From Diphasiastrum complanatum (lineage: Eukaryota; Streptophyta; Lycopodiopsida; Lycopodiales; Lycopodiaceae): a stretch of 64,000 nt of DNA. The notes below the pieces were generated by a model. It saw nothing but the letters and a program-made list of their open reading frames with translations. It had not been told where the DNA came from and made no database searches. Below, piece by piece: positions 1 through 11,810 of this stretch (position 1 is the first letter of the stretch; every line of letters begins with the position of its first letter). The stretch is taken from contig CM055108.1 of assembly GCA_029204225.1 (NCBI GenBank), positions 12,833,955 through 12,897,954 on the forward strand. The letters are read 5' to 3'. Made by a program: the position numbers and the translations under genes.

Positions 1-740
1 AAATACAGGAAGAAGGCCTAAAAACGATGGCTAAAGAAGGATGAGAAAAACTAAGGCTAAAAAGACTAAAGACCCTAAAAACCCTAAAAACTTACATAAA
101 GGAAGATTAGAACAGCAGGAAAAACAAGTAGATGCAAAAAACAAAAAAAAAAGATGCAAAGCAACAAGCAAAAATAGCAAGAAAGAACCTGAAGAGCGTA
201 GGGAAAATGAGAAAAAAAGCGGCAACGACACCAATGTTGTATCTTCAGCCTCCTCTCCGACTATGGCTCCAACTAGTACGAGTTATGGCTTCTCCCAACT
301 AACCCTCACTAAAGCTATTTCCAACTAGCATGGATATGGACACAAGAAGACAGTCATGCGCATGGTGGTGAGTATTCTAATGGGTAAGATCCGCTCTTCT
401 CTCGTTTCTCTACTTAGGAACTGACGGTGGTCACTTACAAAAAGGCACTATGAGACAAATAGACCACATAGGCTTAACTTGGTACCATGGGACAAACTCC
501 GAATGGACCATAAACAATTGAATTAACTTAAGTTGAACTTATTTAGACTAGTTTAAGTTCCAATCTTCTAGACTTAGGCTTAGAACTAAACAGCTTTAAG
601 TCGTTACAACATGGCGCAAAGGCCTAAACTTGACTGATCCAGTACTAGGCTTAAGTCTGTATCTTTTTCAAGATGGCTCGAATATTCCTTAGAATATTAG
701 CCTACAGCTGAATCTTGCTGACTACGACTTCATAAGAGGA
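1..740. other. Stretch without a recognisable gene (lysine-rich ORF inside)
   Basis: Mostly AT-rich sequence upstream of a decayed copia pol. An ATG-initiated 95-codon frame at 41-328 (+) is made largely of Lys, Asn and Glu codons and matches no family I know. Such a composition is expected from an A-rich plus strand, so I do not call it a gene. The last ~100 bases may already be decayed copia sequence. Confidence 0.5.
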
Positions 741-2440
741 AGACAAAAACAAATTATGGCATAAAAGAATATGCCACAGTAGCATGAGCACACTCTACAA
801 GATGTCAAGAAACATAATGACAAAAGAAATGGTCATCATGGACAGAAAATCAACCTGTGTTAATCATGTTTAAAGGGAAAACAGCACCGTGAACCATTCA
901 GGTTCGAAGGAGCATGAGCCAAAGAGGTTCTTGGACTGATTTATAGCAACCTATGTGGGCCTATGAAGGTTGCTTCCATATTTGGATCAAAGTACTTTGC
1001 CACTTGTATAGGCGATATACACACATGATTTTCGTCTACTTCTTGAAGAAAAGGTCTAATGTGTTTACAGTTTTTAAATACTTCAAGAGTTTGGCTGAAA
1101 CACAAACAAGAAGAAAGATTAAAATTCTGAGATCTGATAATGGTGGAGAATACACCAGTTCAAGAGTTACTGTCAAAATGAAGAAATCAAGACGAAGTAC
1201 AAAGCTTTCAAAAGAATTTTGGGCATAAGCTATCTTGACAGCCGCTTATTTCCAAAATAGGAGTATGACAGCTGTTGTAAGCGATGTCACACCTTATGAG
1301 GCTTGGACTGGTGAGAAATCCAACTTGTCACATATCAGAGTGTTTGGTTGTAGGGCATACATGCATGTGCCTCAAGATAAAGATGGGAGCACTGAGCGAT
1401 ACAAGGCTAGATTAGTAGCCAAAGGATATTCTCAGAGTATGGAGTAGACTATCAAAAACATTTTCCTCCATGGTAAAATAGTCTACCATTCGTCTCTTAT
1501 TTTCTTTGGTTGTTACACGTTTCTTATTTGTCCATTATATTGATATCAAGACTGCATTCCTTTATGGGTTTCTTGATGAAGAAATTTATATGAGGCAGCC
1601 TGAAGGTTTCCTCAACCCACACTTTTTTTTATTTATGTTGCAAACTGAAGAAGTGTATATATGGGTTAAAACAAGAGCTTGGCATAAAAGAATGTTTGAA
1701 CTTTTAATCTCTATTGGTTTTAGAAGATTAGTTTCAAACAGCGATGTCTTCATTAAAACTAAAGGTGATTGTTCCCTAATCTTAGTTGTATTCGTTGATG
1801 ATACGCTAATGTTTGGTAATAATCTAGAGATAATACAATAAACCAAGCAGCTTATAGGCCAAGAGTTTGAAATTACAGACCTTGGAGAAACTAAGAAATT
1901 CCTAGGAATTGAAATTACTAGAAATGAAGCTATTGGTATTGAAAAACTTTCTCATCAAAGTTACGTCTGTAAAATTTTGGCAGACTATGCAATGCTTGAA
2001 TGCAAAGGAAAAGAGACTCCTATGGCACCTGGAGTAAAACTTTCAAAGGATGACTATCCAAGGACTGAGCATGAAGGATTCGAAATGAGTAATACACTGG
2101 AGCTCTAATGTATCTCACTATATGTACTGGACCAAACTTGGCCTTTCCTGTTTATGCTCTAGCACAATTTCCTATGGATGAGGCAGTTGCTAAAATGAGC
2201 TTGGGGAAGAACAATCAGAACCTACTGTCATGTACATGGACAACACTAGTGCAATCTCCATGACTCAAGATCCAGTCTTTCAATCCAGGACTAAGCATAT
2301 ACCACTTGGATATCATCATATCAAAGATCTTGTGCAGAAAAAGGAGATTCAGATTGAGTAAGTGAAGACCACAGAGATCACAACTGATGTTCTGACAAGA
2401 CCCTTTGGAGAAACTATTTGAAAAGCACAGGAAGAATATG
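741..2440 (+). pseudogene. Decayed Ty1/copia pol: pre-integrase, integrase, RT and RNase H remnants
   Basis: Reading across frames gives the copia pol order. A GAG-pre-integrase start (LWHKR) lies near 748. Integrase core follows at about 930-1230 (VFKYFKSLAETQ, then KILRSDNGGEYTS), and the end of integrase at about 1235-1380 (RVFGCRAYMHVP). The RT start is KARLVAKGYSQ near 1405, with IDIKTAFLYG near 1545 and the catalytic VVFVDDTLMFG near 1787-1820. A late RT segment (ITDLGETKKFLGIEITRN) is near 1875. RNase H shows as a decayed QSRTKHIPL segment near 2285. At least six frame changes or stops separate these pieces, so no polyprotein can be made. The zinc knuckle and protease are not visible. 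No LTR pair was found for it. Confidence 0.85.
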
Positions 2441-2693
2441 GAAATTGGCTGAATGAATCTTCAATTCAAGAGGGATTGTTAAAAAATGAACTTCACTTTC
2501 CTTTATCTTGAAGGCTTCCGTGTGGCATAGTCCACTTCCATAGAGAAAGACGGTCGCAAGTACAATATGTTCTTATAGAAACAAACAGCTGCAACTAATC
2601 AATGTTTAGCATAGCCATTAGTTTACAAGATTGACCTAGAAGAAAATGATATACATAATATATATGTGCCTACGAAGTGCACAGAGCACACGT

Positions 2694-3419
<726 letters not shown>

Positions 3420-4635
3420 GCGGTTGTTCCTCGGACGTCAGAGACAGCCATTGTCTGATCAGATGCTGAGGAGTCAGAAACGTCCATGATCTGTCAAACT
3501 GAGTGAACGAGCAAAACAAACAAATGGAACGATGTAATCAAATCACAACATGCAAACATCTCCCTTAAAGACAGATGATGAAGAAGTGTTGCTTGTATAA
3601 TTCAATGCTTGTCATGGAGCAAGAGCAACATAACTAGGTTGCAGCCTTAAATGGGGCGTAATGCAAATGTTAGATCTTTTACTCTATTGCACATAGCTAA
3701 ATGAGAGCTGGAGATGTATTTATACACATCGTTCTTGTTTCATTACAAGAATCGTTTTAACTAATCTATATTTACAAGACTAGTTTAGTTCTATTTGTGT
3801 ACTTGGTCGTGAAATATGTACAACGACATCTGTACAGACGTACATCACTCAAATTTGAACTCCACTTTGGGAGCGTGAAAGAACTGTGCTTATCGCAACC
3901 GTATGTAAACCACAATTGCCATCTTGCGATGTCTCGGTAGTGACTGATGTTTATGCGGTTCTCGGGTTGACCACAAGTGATAGCTTGCGGTTTCCTTCGG
4001 TCAATGGTCTTTGTAGGGTGACCACAAGGTGGACTCTTGCGGTGCCTTGGCAGTTCCTGACGGTAGCTTGCGATGTGTTAGGTGGTGCCTTGGTAGTCCG
4101 TTAACTTCGTGAGTTGGTGCCGCATAGTGATCACAACTCACGTTCTTGCGATGCTTGGGCAGTTCGTTGCCTTCACATATAGACTGTAGTTGTTGCCTTT
4201 GGCGGTGGACTGGTGGTCCATTGCCTTTGCATGTAGACCGCATATAAATTGTAGAAAAGGTCCATTTCTGGTTAAAGTCAATAAAGATGGCCAAGTCTTC
4301 AATGTACCTCCAAAACATTGACATTCGAATGTGGAAAGATATCAAGAAGGGCTATCTTTTAATTTGGATTTGGACTGTGGGCAGAAACCCGTGTATATTA
4401 CCAGGTGTAAGTTTGCACACAGAATCAGAGTGGTCTTGCATGTGCTGCAGTCTATGTCCAAAAACATGACCAAATATGCAGGTAACAAAACAAAGATCTG
4501 CAATTCCTGCAGGTATCAGATAAGCAGACATAGATTGCATCTTATCCTAGATTAGTGATCAACAAATGTGTAGGAAAGATTTTGAAATATAAAATAATAT
4601 CACCAAGGAGAATATTGTGAACTTAATTCCTAACA
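3420..4635 (-). repeat. 3' LTR of an internally deleted copia element (left end decayed)
   Basis: This segment is repeated in the same orientation at about 5165-6357. Shared landmarks are GACAGCCATTGTCT, ACTGAGTGAA and GGAACGATGTAATCAAAT, and a common right end TAACA (minus strand TGTTAGG). The left third no longer aligns well, so the true LTR start is lost or diverged. A purine-rich run on the minus strand (4636-4646) directly outside the TAACA end is a reasonable polypurine tract, which fixes the element on the minus strand. Confidence 0.7.
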
Positions 4636-4993
4636 ATCCCCGTTAGTGCCTTGGTGTCTTCGTCAGGTTTAGCATACTGAAACATTTATGATGCTTGATC
4701 TTGAAAGGAGCTTTGGTGAAATGTCTGCAACTGTTTCTATTGTGGAGCTAAATTGAAGAGTCACTTGTCCCAAAAAAAACTTTTTGTAGAATAAAATGGT
4801 ACCGTATTTCAATGTGCTTAGACTTGCCATGAAATCTGGGATTTAAAGATAGTGAAATGCACTCAACTTGTGGTATCTAACTTCGTTGGATGAAGAAGAT
4901 GGAGAGTTACCCGTGAAAGACATTTTTGAATTGACAGTAATCTAAACAAAGTAACCTCTTGACTTAATGAGCTAGCCTCTGATACCAACTATT
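4636..4993 (-). pseudogene. Stub of copia RNase H between two LTRs
   Basis: Only about 350 bases lie between the two LTRs. On the minus strand near 4790-4850 they encode the copia RNase H end (NPRFHGKSKHIEIRYHF), followed towards 4680 by a decayed QVTLQFSSTIETVADI segment. These match the conserved 'SKHIEIRYHFIRE...ADIFTKAL' tail of plant copia polyproteins. Gag, protease, integrase and RT are all missing. The element has therefore lost most of its interior, by deletion or recombination. Confidence 0.75.
4976..4987 (-). promoter_or_regulatory. Primer-binding site (initiator tRNA-Met type)
   Basis: Minus strand reads TGGTATCAGAGG, one base different from the common plant PBS TGGTATCAGAGC, which is complementary to the 3' end of initiator tRNA-Met. 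It lies immediately inside the right-hand LTR, so that LTR is the 5' LTR of a minus-strand element. Confidence 0.75.
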
Positions 4994-6357
4994 GGAACCA
5001 CCAAAACAGGAGAGAGGAGAAATCGTGTGGAACAACTCCCGAATCAATGTAGAATCATTAAAATAATTGTGTATTCAGATGCTAGCCTCATCACATCAGC
5101 CGAAGAGTATTGAAGTTACTATCAGTCAGTTTGAATGAGAAGGTTCAATACGGAATAACGGTGTGTGCTTGTTTCTCAAATGTTAGAGACAGCCATTGTC
5201 TAATTAGAAGCTGAGGAGTCTGAGATGTCTGAGATCTGTCAGACTGAGTGAAAGAGCAAAACAGGCAAATGGAACGATGTAATCAAATTAGAACATGCAA
5301 ACATCTATCTTAAACATAGATGATGATAAAGTGTTGCTTGTATATTACATTCAATGCTTGTCATGGAGCAAGAGCAACATAAATAGGTTATAGCCTTAAA
5401 TGGGGCGTAATGCAAATGTTAGATCTTCTGCTCTGTTGCACACAGCTAAATGAATGCTAGAGATGTTACAGCATTTATATACATCATTCTTGTTTTGTTA
5501 CAAGTTCTAAGTGTGTACTTGGTTCTGAAATAGTGTACACAACGACATCTGTACAAACGTACATCACTCAAATTTGAAGTTTGCTTTGGGAGCATGAAAG
5601 AATGGTGCCACAACCGTATGTAGACCGAATCGTCATCTTGCAGTTTGCTAGTGATGTCTCAGCGGTGACTGATGTTTGTGCGTTTCTCAGGTTGACCGCA
5701 AGTGGTAGCTTGTAGTTTCCTTCGGTCAATGGCCTTCATAGAGTGACTGCAAGGTAGACTCCTGCGGTGCCTTGGCAGTTCCTGACGGTAGCTTGCAGTG
5801 CCCTGGCAGTTCGTTAACTTCATGAGCTGGTGCCGCATAGTGACCACAACTCACGTTCTTGCGGTGCCTGGGCAGTTCTGATTGCCTTCGCAAATAGAGC
5901 ATAGCTATTGCCTTTGGCAGTGGTCTGGCAGTCCGTTGCCTTCGCATGTAGACCGCATATAAACTGTAGAAAAGGTTCATTTCTGGTTGAAGTCATTAAA
6001 AATGTCCAAGTCTTCAATGTACCTCAAAATGTTGACATTTGAATGTGTAAAAACATCAAGAATGGTCATCTTTTAATTTGGATTTGGACTGTGGCCAGAA
6101 ACCCATGTATATTACCAGGTGTAAGTCTGAACGCATAATGAGAGTGCTTTTGCAGGTGCTGCAGTCTGTGTCCAGAAACGTGACCAAATATGCAAGTACA
6201 AAATAGAGATTTGTAATTTCTATAGATATCAAATGAGCAGATAATAACCAAAGGAGGTTGCATCTGATCCTAGATCAGTGATCAGTAACGTGCATGAAAG
6301 ATTTTGAAATAGAAAATAGTATCACCAAGGAGAAGACTATGACCTTAATCCCTAACA
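4990..6357 (-). repeat. 5' LTR of the internally deleted copia element
   Basis: Homologous to the segment ending at 4635 and sharing its end (minus strand TGTTAGGGATTAAGG). It lies next to the tRNA-Met type PBS. The exact inner border is uncertain by a few bases because no clean TG...CA pair is visible there. Open frames in it on the minus strand (for example 5659-6017) have no family similarity and are chance frames in the LTR. Confidence 0.65.
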
Positions 6358-6469
6358 CTTATGACTTCACCAACCAACAATTGATTATGGCAAATTCCAT
6401 GTCATTATCATTAAATGGCTATATATATTCCTTTAACTACAATTTATTCTAATTATGCACTAACCAACA

Positions 6470-7200
6470 AAGTCAGGATCGTCAACAAATTCAATGGTCC
6501 AAATTTTATATCTAGAAGCCGAAACTTATGATGATGCTCATTGATAGAGATCTTTAGGATGTTGTGGATGGGTCTGACCTGAAACCAGATGAGGCTGATT
6601 ATGAATTAGCTATGGCATGGAAGATCAAGGATCAGCAGGCCCTAGCATCAATCACTCTGAATCTGGCCGATTCCCAAATATCCCATGTTACCACTTGCAA
6701 ATCCTCTAAGGAAGCATTAGATTTGTTGTCAAATCTCTATGAGACTCAAGATGTGTTCACTAGGTTATCACCTTAGAAAGAAGTTATTTACTCTCAGAAT
6801 GTCTGATTCAACAGTCATCACTACCCACATCAATAGCTATATATCTTTTAGATCAATTGTCAATTGTAGGATGTGCTATTCAAGATAATGATGCTATAAT
6901 GACCTTACTTCTTTCTTTGCCAAAGATTTATGAGCACTTCATTGTAATGATCTCCACTCAACTAGATCCGACTCTTCAAAAGTTCATCAATTATCTTCTT
7001 CAAGAAGAGAGACAAAGAAAAACCAATGATCTATCCATCAAAAATAAATCTCTGGCATTTATACACCAAGAAGAAGGATAACTTCAAAGGAAAGAATCAG
7101 ATGAAGAAACAACAACAGTAGAAGCCTCAACTTCCATCAAAGAGCAGTGGATCCAGAAGGCGACTCTTTTGCAGATACTATAAGAGGGTGAACCATGACA
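6470..7200 (+). pseudogene. Copia gag fragment
   Basis: Successive frames read as a copia gag of the UBN2/retrotrans_gag type: a start resembling VRIVNKFNGPNF near 6475, then WKIKDQQALASI, SKEALDLLSNLYETQ (about 6700-6745), a frameshift, and LLLSLPKIYEHF near 6910. A degenerate knuckle-like segment ends it near 7200. It has several frame changes and no downstream pol. It stops abruptly where an opposite-strand copia fragment begins. Confidence 0.75.
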
Positions 7201-8228
7201 TCAAATATTGTCACATTCGCCGCTCTATCGTTTTCGAGTTTGCGAAAGTTTATCAAGATCTTCTTGTTGCAGGTTATGTGAGATGTTGCTCCTGAATCGA
7301 TGACCACATCGTAGTCATGTTCGGAGTAGCTTGTCGAAGCTTCGTCAAGTATTGTGAAAGCTTTGTCACCTCTTTCTGCATCTTTAGATGATTCTGCAAC
7401 GTTTGCCTTTTCAGTTTTGTTTTCTTTTTTTGGGTTGAATCTGCAGTCGTATGCAGATGTCGTTTCTTCTTGCAGTGCATGTAAGGTATTGTTGGATTGC
7501 CCAGCATTTGTTGGTCGTATGGCCTGGTTTGTGGCAGTGATCGCAGGAAGAAGATTGTTGATTCGAGGACTTCATCTTCTCCAATTTTGGCTTGTTTTTG
7601 TTCTTCTTCTTTCCCTTCATGAAGAGAGCCTTCTCTTGATAACTGCTTCCCTCTCCTTCGTCTCTCATCAGTCTCTCATCAGTGACAACACTGACTGCTT
7701 TGTCGAATGTCATATCTGGTAGACTCAATATGAGCATTCTCAGCGGCTGATAGGACGTCGGTAGAGTTTTCATGAAGTACATCAGTTGTTGTGGTGCTGG
7801 GACCTGGTGCTCCTGTCCTGATGCAGCGAGTTCAGCGAAGATCATTCTGATCTTCTCAACGTGCTGATCCAACTGGTTGCCATCCCATGGTATTGATTGC
7901 AGTTGATTGTGAAGGTGCATGACTGGAGCTACAGTCCTCACTTCATACTTCTGCTTTAATCTTTCCCATGCTGCATGGCTGCTTTCGCAGTCTTCAATCT
8001 ACATGAGTAGATCTTCATTTATGGACGAAACGATGATCGCCATTGTGCGCTCATCCTTTCTGATCCATTCAGCTCTCCTCGGGTCTCCCTCTGGAGGCTG
8101 CACCTCTGAGAGCTCGGTCACCGACCAGATGCCTTCGCCCTTCAAGAGTGTTTTGATTTTGAATTTTCAATTCTGTAATTTGCGCCATCGAGACTGATTG
8201 CTACTCTAGTCTGGATTGTCGTAGCCAT
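7190..8228 (-). pseudogene. Copia gag-protease fragment
   Basis: The minus-strand ATG at 8228-8226 opens MATTIQTRV. After a frameshift gag continues through AWERLKQKYE. A long clean frame covers 7941-7411 with LPTSYQPLRMLILSLP and a CX2CX4HX4C zinc knuckle (CDHCHKPGHTTNKC) near 7525. The frame then shifts, and the aspartic protease active site VIDSGATSHIT is readable near 7290. There is an in-frame stop near 8000 and at least two frameshifts. The fragment ends at the junction with the plus-strand gag at about 7200. Its PBS and the start of its 5' LTR lie directly upstream. Confidence 0.85.
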
Positions 8229-8280
8229 ATTATGTTGTCTGGAAGAATCACTGCTGGGATATCAATCGGGACAACTTGTC

Positions 8281-8293
8281 GGCGCTGATACCA
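8281..8293 (-). promoter_or_regulatory. Primer-binding site of the minus-strand copia fragment
   Basis: Minus strand TGGTATCAGCGCC, an initiator tRNA-Met type PBS with slight change at its 3' side. It directly abuts a TG (plus strand TGTCGGG from 8294) that should be the inner end of the 5' LTR. Confidence 0.75.
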
Positions 8294-9630
8294 TGTCGGG
8301 AAAGCACGTGTGTCTTCACTTCTGGGACTTGTGTAGAAAAAATCTTGTTGTTCTCTAACTTGTCCCCTTGAAATTTTTTTCAAAGACATATGAGGGTATT
8401 GTTTTTTAATGCAAGAAAGCATATTGCCACCAAAAAGAGCATGAAGAACATTCACATCTACAAGTTAGAATGCAACAAAAACAAAAAAAGTTTATATTGA
8501 AAAAACAACATTGTTGACAAAAAGATATCACCAACAAGTGAAAACATGGGTCCTCAACATACTTGTTATTACTTGCCTAATTAGCACAAGTGGTGTGTAC
8601 TATGTACATAAATGGTTTACCCCCATGTCTTATGCATAACTTACACAAGCCTTAAGGGAGAAAATAGGCATTTATTTCAACAGGTAGTTGCATCCGATAT
8701 ATGTTCCTTTAAAAAATAATCTTATCATATTTATAATTTGTAGTACTTATGACAAAAAGATTGCAAATAAGTCATAATCATTTTATATAGATCTATTTGC
8801 TTTATGTGATTCAACTGGTTATGACATATTAAAAAACAACCAAAGCGTTTCCAAAAAAATATTGGTACTTGAAAAGGCCTCACTACATATAAAAAATAAT
8901 AATATAGTTGAATGTCAAACATAAACCCTTAAAAAACTATGTTTTCATTTGTCTATGTTTGTCTTGAATAACGTGCATAAGTAGTATAAACAAAGTTGTA
9001 TTCTTCTTCAAATACCATTATGAAAAGTACACACAAAATGACAAGAATCATGTAAAAAACACACATCAATCTCATGTTTTTTATTTATGATTTTTATATA
9101 CAAACATGGATCTAATATGTACAAGTTTCTAATTTAGCTTTTGAATTTTGGTATTGTGATTGAAAGTATTGGAGTCACCAACATATGAAACATTGCAATG
9201 ATGTCAGGTACACCTTGCTAGTTATATGGTACATTTCTTTGTGATATAATAAGCAATTGTATTGAAATATTATTTAACAAGGCTTTTTCAAACTTCAATA
9301 CATATTGAGTACAATTTAAAATGTTGAACCTTAACTTAAATGTAAATGTCTAAGAGGATGACCTTCCTTTCTAGTAAATTTGAATTTAAAAAAAAAAGGG
9401 TTTGTTTAAGGAAAAAAATAAAGCAAAAACCCTTAGGTTTACGCAGGGCCCGTGAGGGGCCTTTGGGGTGGGCGGGGGCCCTCCTATCGCGGAAGGTTCC
9501 CGAATAGGGGCCTTCCATATACCTTTACCCACACGACAAGTGCATAAAGCACCTGAGTGCAAGTGTAGGGTGCTAAAAAAAATCATGTACTGCTCAGCTT
9601 TGGTGGCAAGATTTGAGTGGAAATAACAAA
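8294..9630. other. AT-rich stretch, probably starting with a copia 5' LTR; no gene
   Basis: Begins with the inner LTR end next to the PBS. I cannot find the outer end, and no second copy lies in the window. The rest is AT-rich and non-coding. A GC-rich patch at 9440-9510 gives short frames without family similarity. Confidence 0.5.
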
Positions 9631-10081
9631 TTCATTTTGATTACTTCCAATTCGTAGAATAGGACGCTAGCAGTAGAAAGGTGCGGGGCGGGGAGGGGAG
9701 GGGACTGGTCGCTCGATACGACGGCTCATCTGCCTTCGTTTCCACGCCTCATGCTAACGCTTCGCAAAACAGGCCGTCGTGATAGTGAAGCCATTGGTGA
9801 GGGAGGGAGAGACGCTCTGACATCAATAAGAAATACGTAAATTAGACCATGCTTGCCAATTCAGATTTGCTTAATATAATATCTGTGCTTTAGCTTGCTT
9901 AATTAGCATTGCAATTTTCCTTGGAGCTACGTGACAAACGTGATGAGATCTCTATGTATTGAACGGTTCCTATTCATGTCGACAGCTTTATTATCAGAAA
10001 ACAATATGAGAGCTAATTGCATATAAGTTTTAAAGTTTGCGCAATTGAGCACAGAAAACATTATTGCGCGTCGTTCGCAAG
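9631..10081 (+). promoter_or_regulatory. Upstream region of the RING-H2 gene
   Basis: A locally GC-rich patch at 9675-9790 (including runs of GGGGAGGGG) stands out from the AT-rich surroundings about 300 bases before the start codon. I see no strong TATA box at a fixed distance, so the transcription start is not placed. It is called regulatory only by position. Confidence 0.35.
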
Positions 10082-10696
10082 ATGGGATTTTCGATCATCC
10101 GCTTAGGAGTTTTTCTTTGGTTCTTGGTTTCAACTATATCTCTGGCTGCTATTCAGAGTGCCGTTATTTTTGTCCTTGAGATAGCTGGAATCAAGCTTAG
10201 GCATGCTTCGCCACCTGTGCAAAGAAGCAATTCAATCTGGACCTGGAACTCGATAGAGGCTGAGCATGAGCGAAGCTCGGATCCTTGGGATCTGTTTCGC
10301 AGTTTTCGTGATGAGATACGTGACTCACTAAGTGTTGTCCTTGTGGACCCAGTTGCCGAGAGGTTCGGTAGTGAAGAGGATGCAATTTGTGCAGTTTGCC
10401 TTTGTGAGTACCAAAAGGAAGATCATGTACGGTTACTGCCATTTTGTCCTCACATGTTTCACAAGCGTTGCCTTGATCGATGGCTTGACAACAATCAAAC
10501 AAGTTGCCCTACCTGTAGATCATCTCTTTTGACAGGAGAACTTGCTAAAAAAAGCAAGCGGATAGAAGAAGAACTTATGAGAGAGTCAGCTTTGTGGTTC
10601 TCCTTCTATCATGGTCCTGCCTCAATGAGTGGTCCATGGTGGTATCAAACACGTAGAGATTTTTCTCATGGGGGGGACGTAGAAAGTATGATTTGA
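10082..10696 (+). CDS. RING-H2 finger E3 ubiquitin ligase, BRH1/XERICO-like
   Basis: Single-exon gene of 204 codons. I start at the ATG at 10082 (MGFSIIRLGV); the frame is open a little further upstream but has no ATG there. Residues 5-35 are a hydrophobic, probably membrane-anchoring helix. The RING-H2 domain spans about residues 102-149: CX2C (CAVC), X14, then CPHMFH supplying Cys-His-His, CLDRW, and the final CPTC pair. This is the C3-H2-C3 set needed to bind two zinc ions and an E2 enzyme. The 'CLDRW...SCPTCR' block and small size fit the plant BRH1/XERICO/RHA group, several members of which act in hormone and stress responses; that role is family knowledge. The 55-residue C-terminal tail, rich in aromatic residues, is not familiar. 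No intron is evident, and flanking DNA is retroelement-derived on both sides. Confidence 0.88.
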   Translation: MGFSIIRLGVFLWFLVSTISLAAIQSAVIFVLEIAGIKLRHASPPVQRSNSIWTWNSIEAEHERSSDPWDLFRSFRDEIRDSLSVVLVDPVAERFGSEEDAICAVCLCEYQKEDHVRLLPFCPHMFHKRCLDRWLDNNQTSCPTCRSSLLTGELAKKSKRIEEELMRESALWFSFYHGPASMSGPWWYQTRRDFSHGGDVESMI

Positions 10697-11207
10697 TGCC
10701 AATGCACCATAAGTTCGGTGCTGTGGCCCGTAATTAATTGCAGGTTTGTGCCCTCAAAGCTGGAAAATCTAATAACCTAGTTTAATGTGCACTCAAGGTG
10801 ATACCTGAACGATTTATTTGGACGTAGTTTATATAGGGATTGTTTCTTTAGACGTTTTCAGTTGCTAGATTCACACAGGAAGACAAAAGCATTGACACCA
10901 TGCAGAAATGTTCTGTAGTCAGTAGAAATTCCAGATTGCTCGTTCTAGCTATTGGTATGCAAATTATTCAAGAACCCTCCGGTGCAATTCTTTGTCAATA
11001 CAAGATCATAATGTGTTGTTCTAGAACGGATATTCTCCAATCTAATTACAGTTCATCCTTCAGAAGGAAAAATGTAAAGTAGCGCAAAGCTTGCTAAGTT
11101 TCTTTTATATTTATGTCAAGCTGTTTAGCTTACTTCAGACACACTTTTATACGCCACAATGTAGTTAGCATAGAGCTATTTCTTGATTTTCTAGTAAAGA
11201 AACATAT
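10697..11207 (+). other. 3' flank of the RING-H2 gene
   Basis: No coding frame of interest; short frames such as 10900-11082 have no family similarity. It probably contains the 3' UTR. No poly(A) site can be fixed. Confidence 0.4.
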
Positions 11208-11810
11208 TTGACTGTCAAAGAGATAGCCAGATTTGGAGTTTTGATGGATGATCAGACTGTTCGATATTTCTGTGATGCTACAAATTTAAAGGGGAGACAA
11301 GCTAGATGGGCTGAGCTGATGCAAATCTTTGACTTTTTTATACGTTACTGTAAAGGAAGTCAAAATACTCTAGTGGATGCTTTGAGTCGGTTACCAACTA
11401 TTAATCAGTTGTGCTTTACTGTTATAGAACTGGGGTTGTTTTAGTCTCTTCAAGGACTATATGAGTCCGATCCCTTTTTTGGAAAGTATTGCCAACAAGT
11501 ACTTTCAGGGGTAGATTCAGGTTGCAAGATTCCTCAAATCAAGGAAAGACTGAACCAAATTTTCTATTTGAAACAGAAATTTGTTTTGTAAAGGAAAGGT
11601 GTGTGTACCGGAGAATGACACTGTAAGGGCCCAAATCTTGCATGAATGTCATGGTAGTCCATCCGTAGGAGGACATCCGGGTATACAAAGAACACTTGAC
11701 TTAGTTCGAAGGCAATTTTGGTGGCCTAAGATGAAAAGTCAGGTAGAGGCCTATATACTTAAACGTACTAAGTGCCAGTTAAAGAAAGCAGAGAGGCTAA
11801 AAGCTATCAC
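11208..11810 (+). pseudogene. Ty3/gypsy RNase H end and integrase zinc finger (chromovirus fragment)
   Basis: The first part encodes the C-terminal RNase H segment VRYFCDATNLKGRQARW, then YCKGSQNTLVDALSR, up to a stop at 11442. After decayed sequence, 11581-11800 encodes the HHCC zinc-binding start of integrase: HECHGSPSVGGHPGIQRT, RQFWWPKMKSQVEAY, then TKCQ. The same family is present in full on the minus strand at 30.9-35.3 kb, where MKSQVEAYVLKCTKCQ recurs near 32.05 kb. The second finger Cys is now Arg (KRTKCQ), and the catalytic core is absent. Confidence 0.85.

Noticed and set aside
10197-10532. Antisense and shifted frames over the RING-H2 gene
   Set aside because: They overlap the RING-H2 coding frame, which has a full zinc-binding motif, and have no motif of their own.
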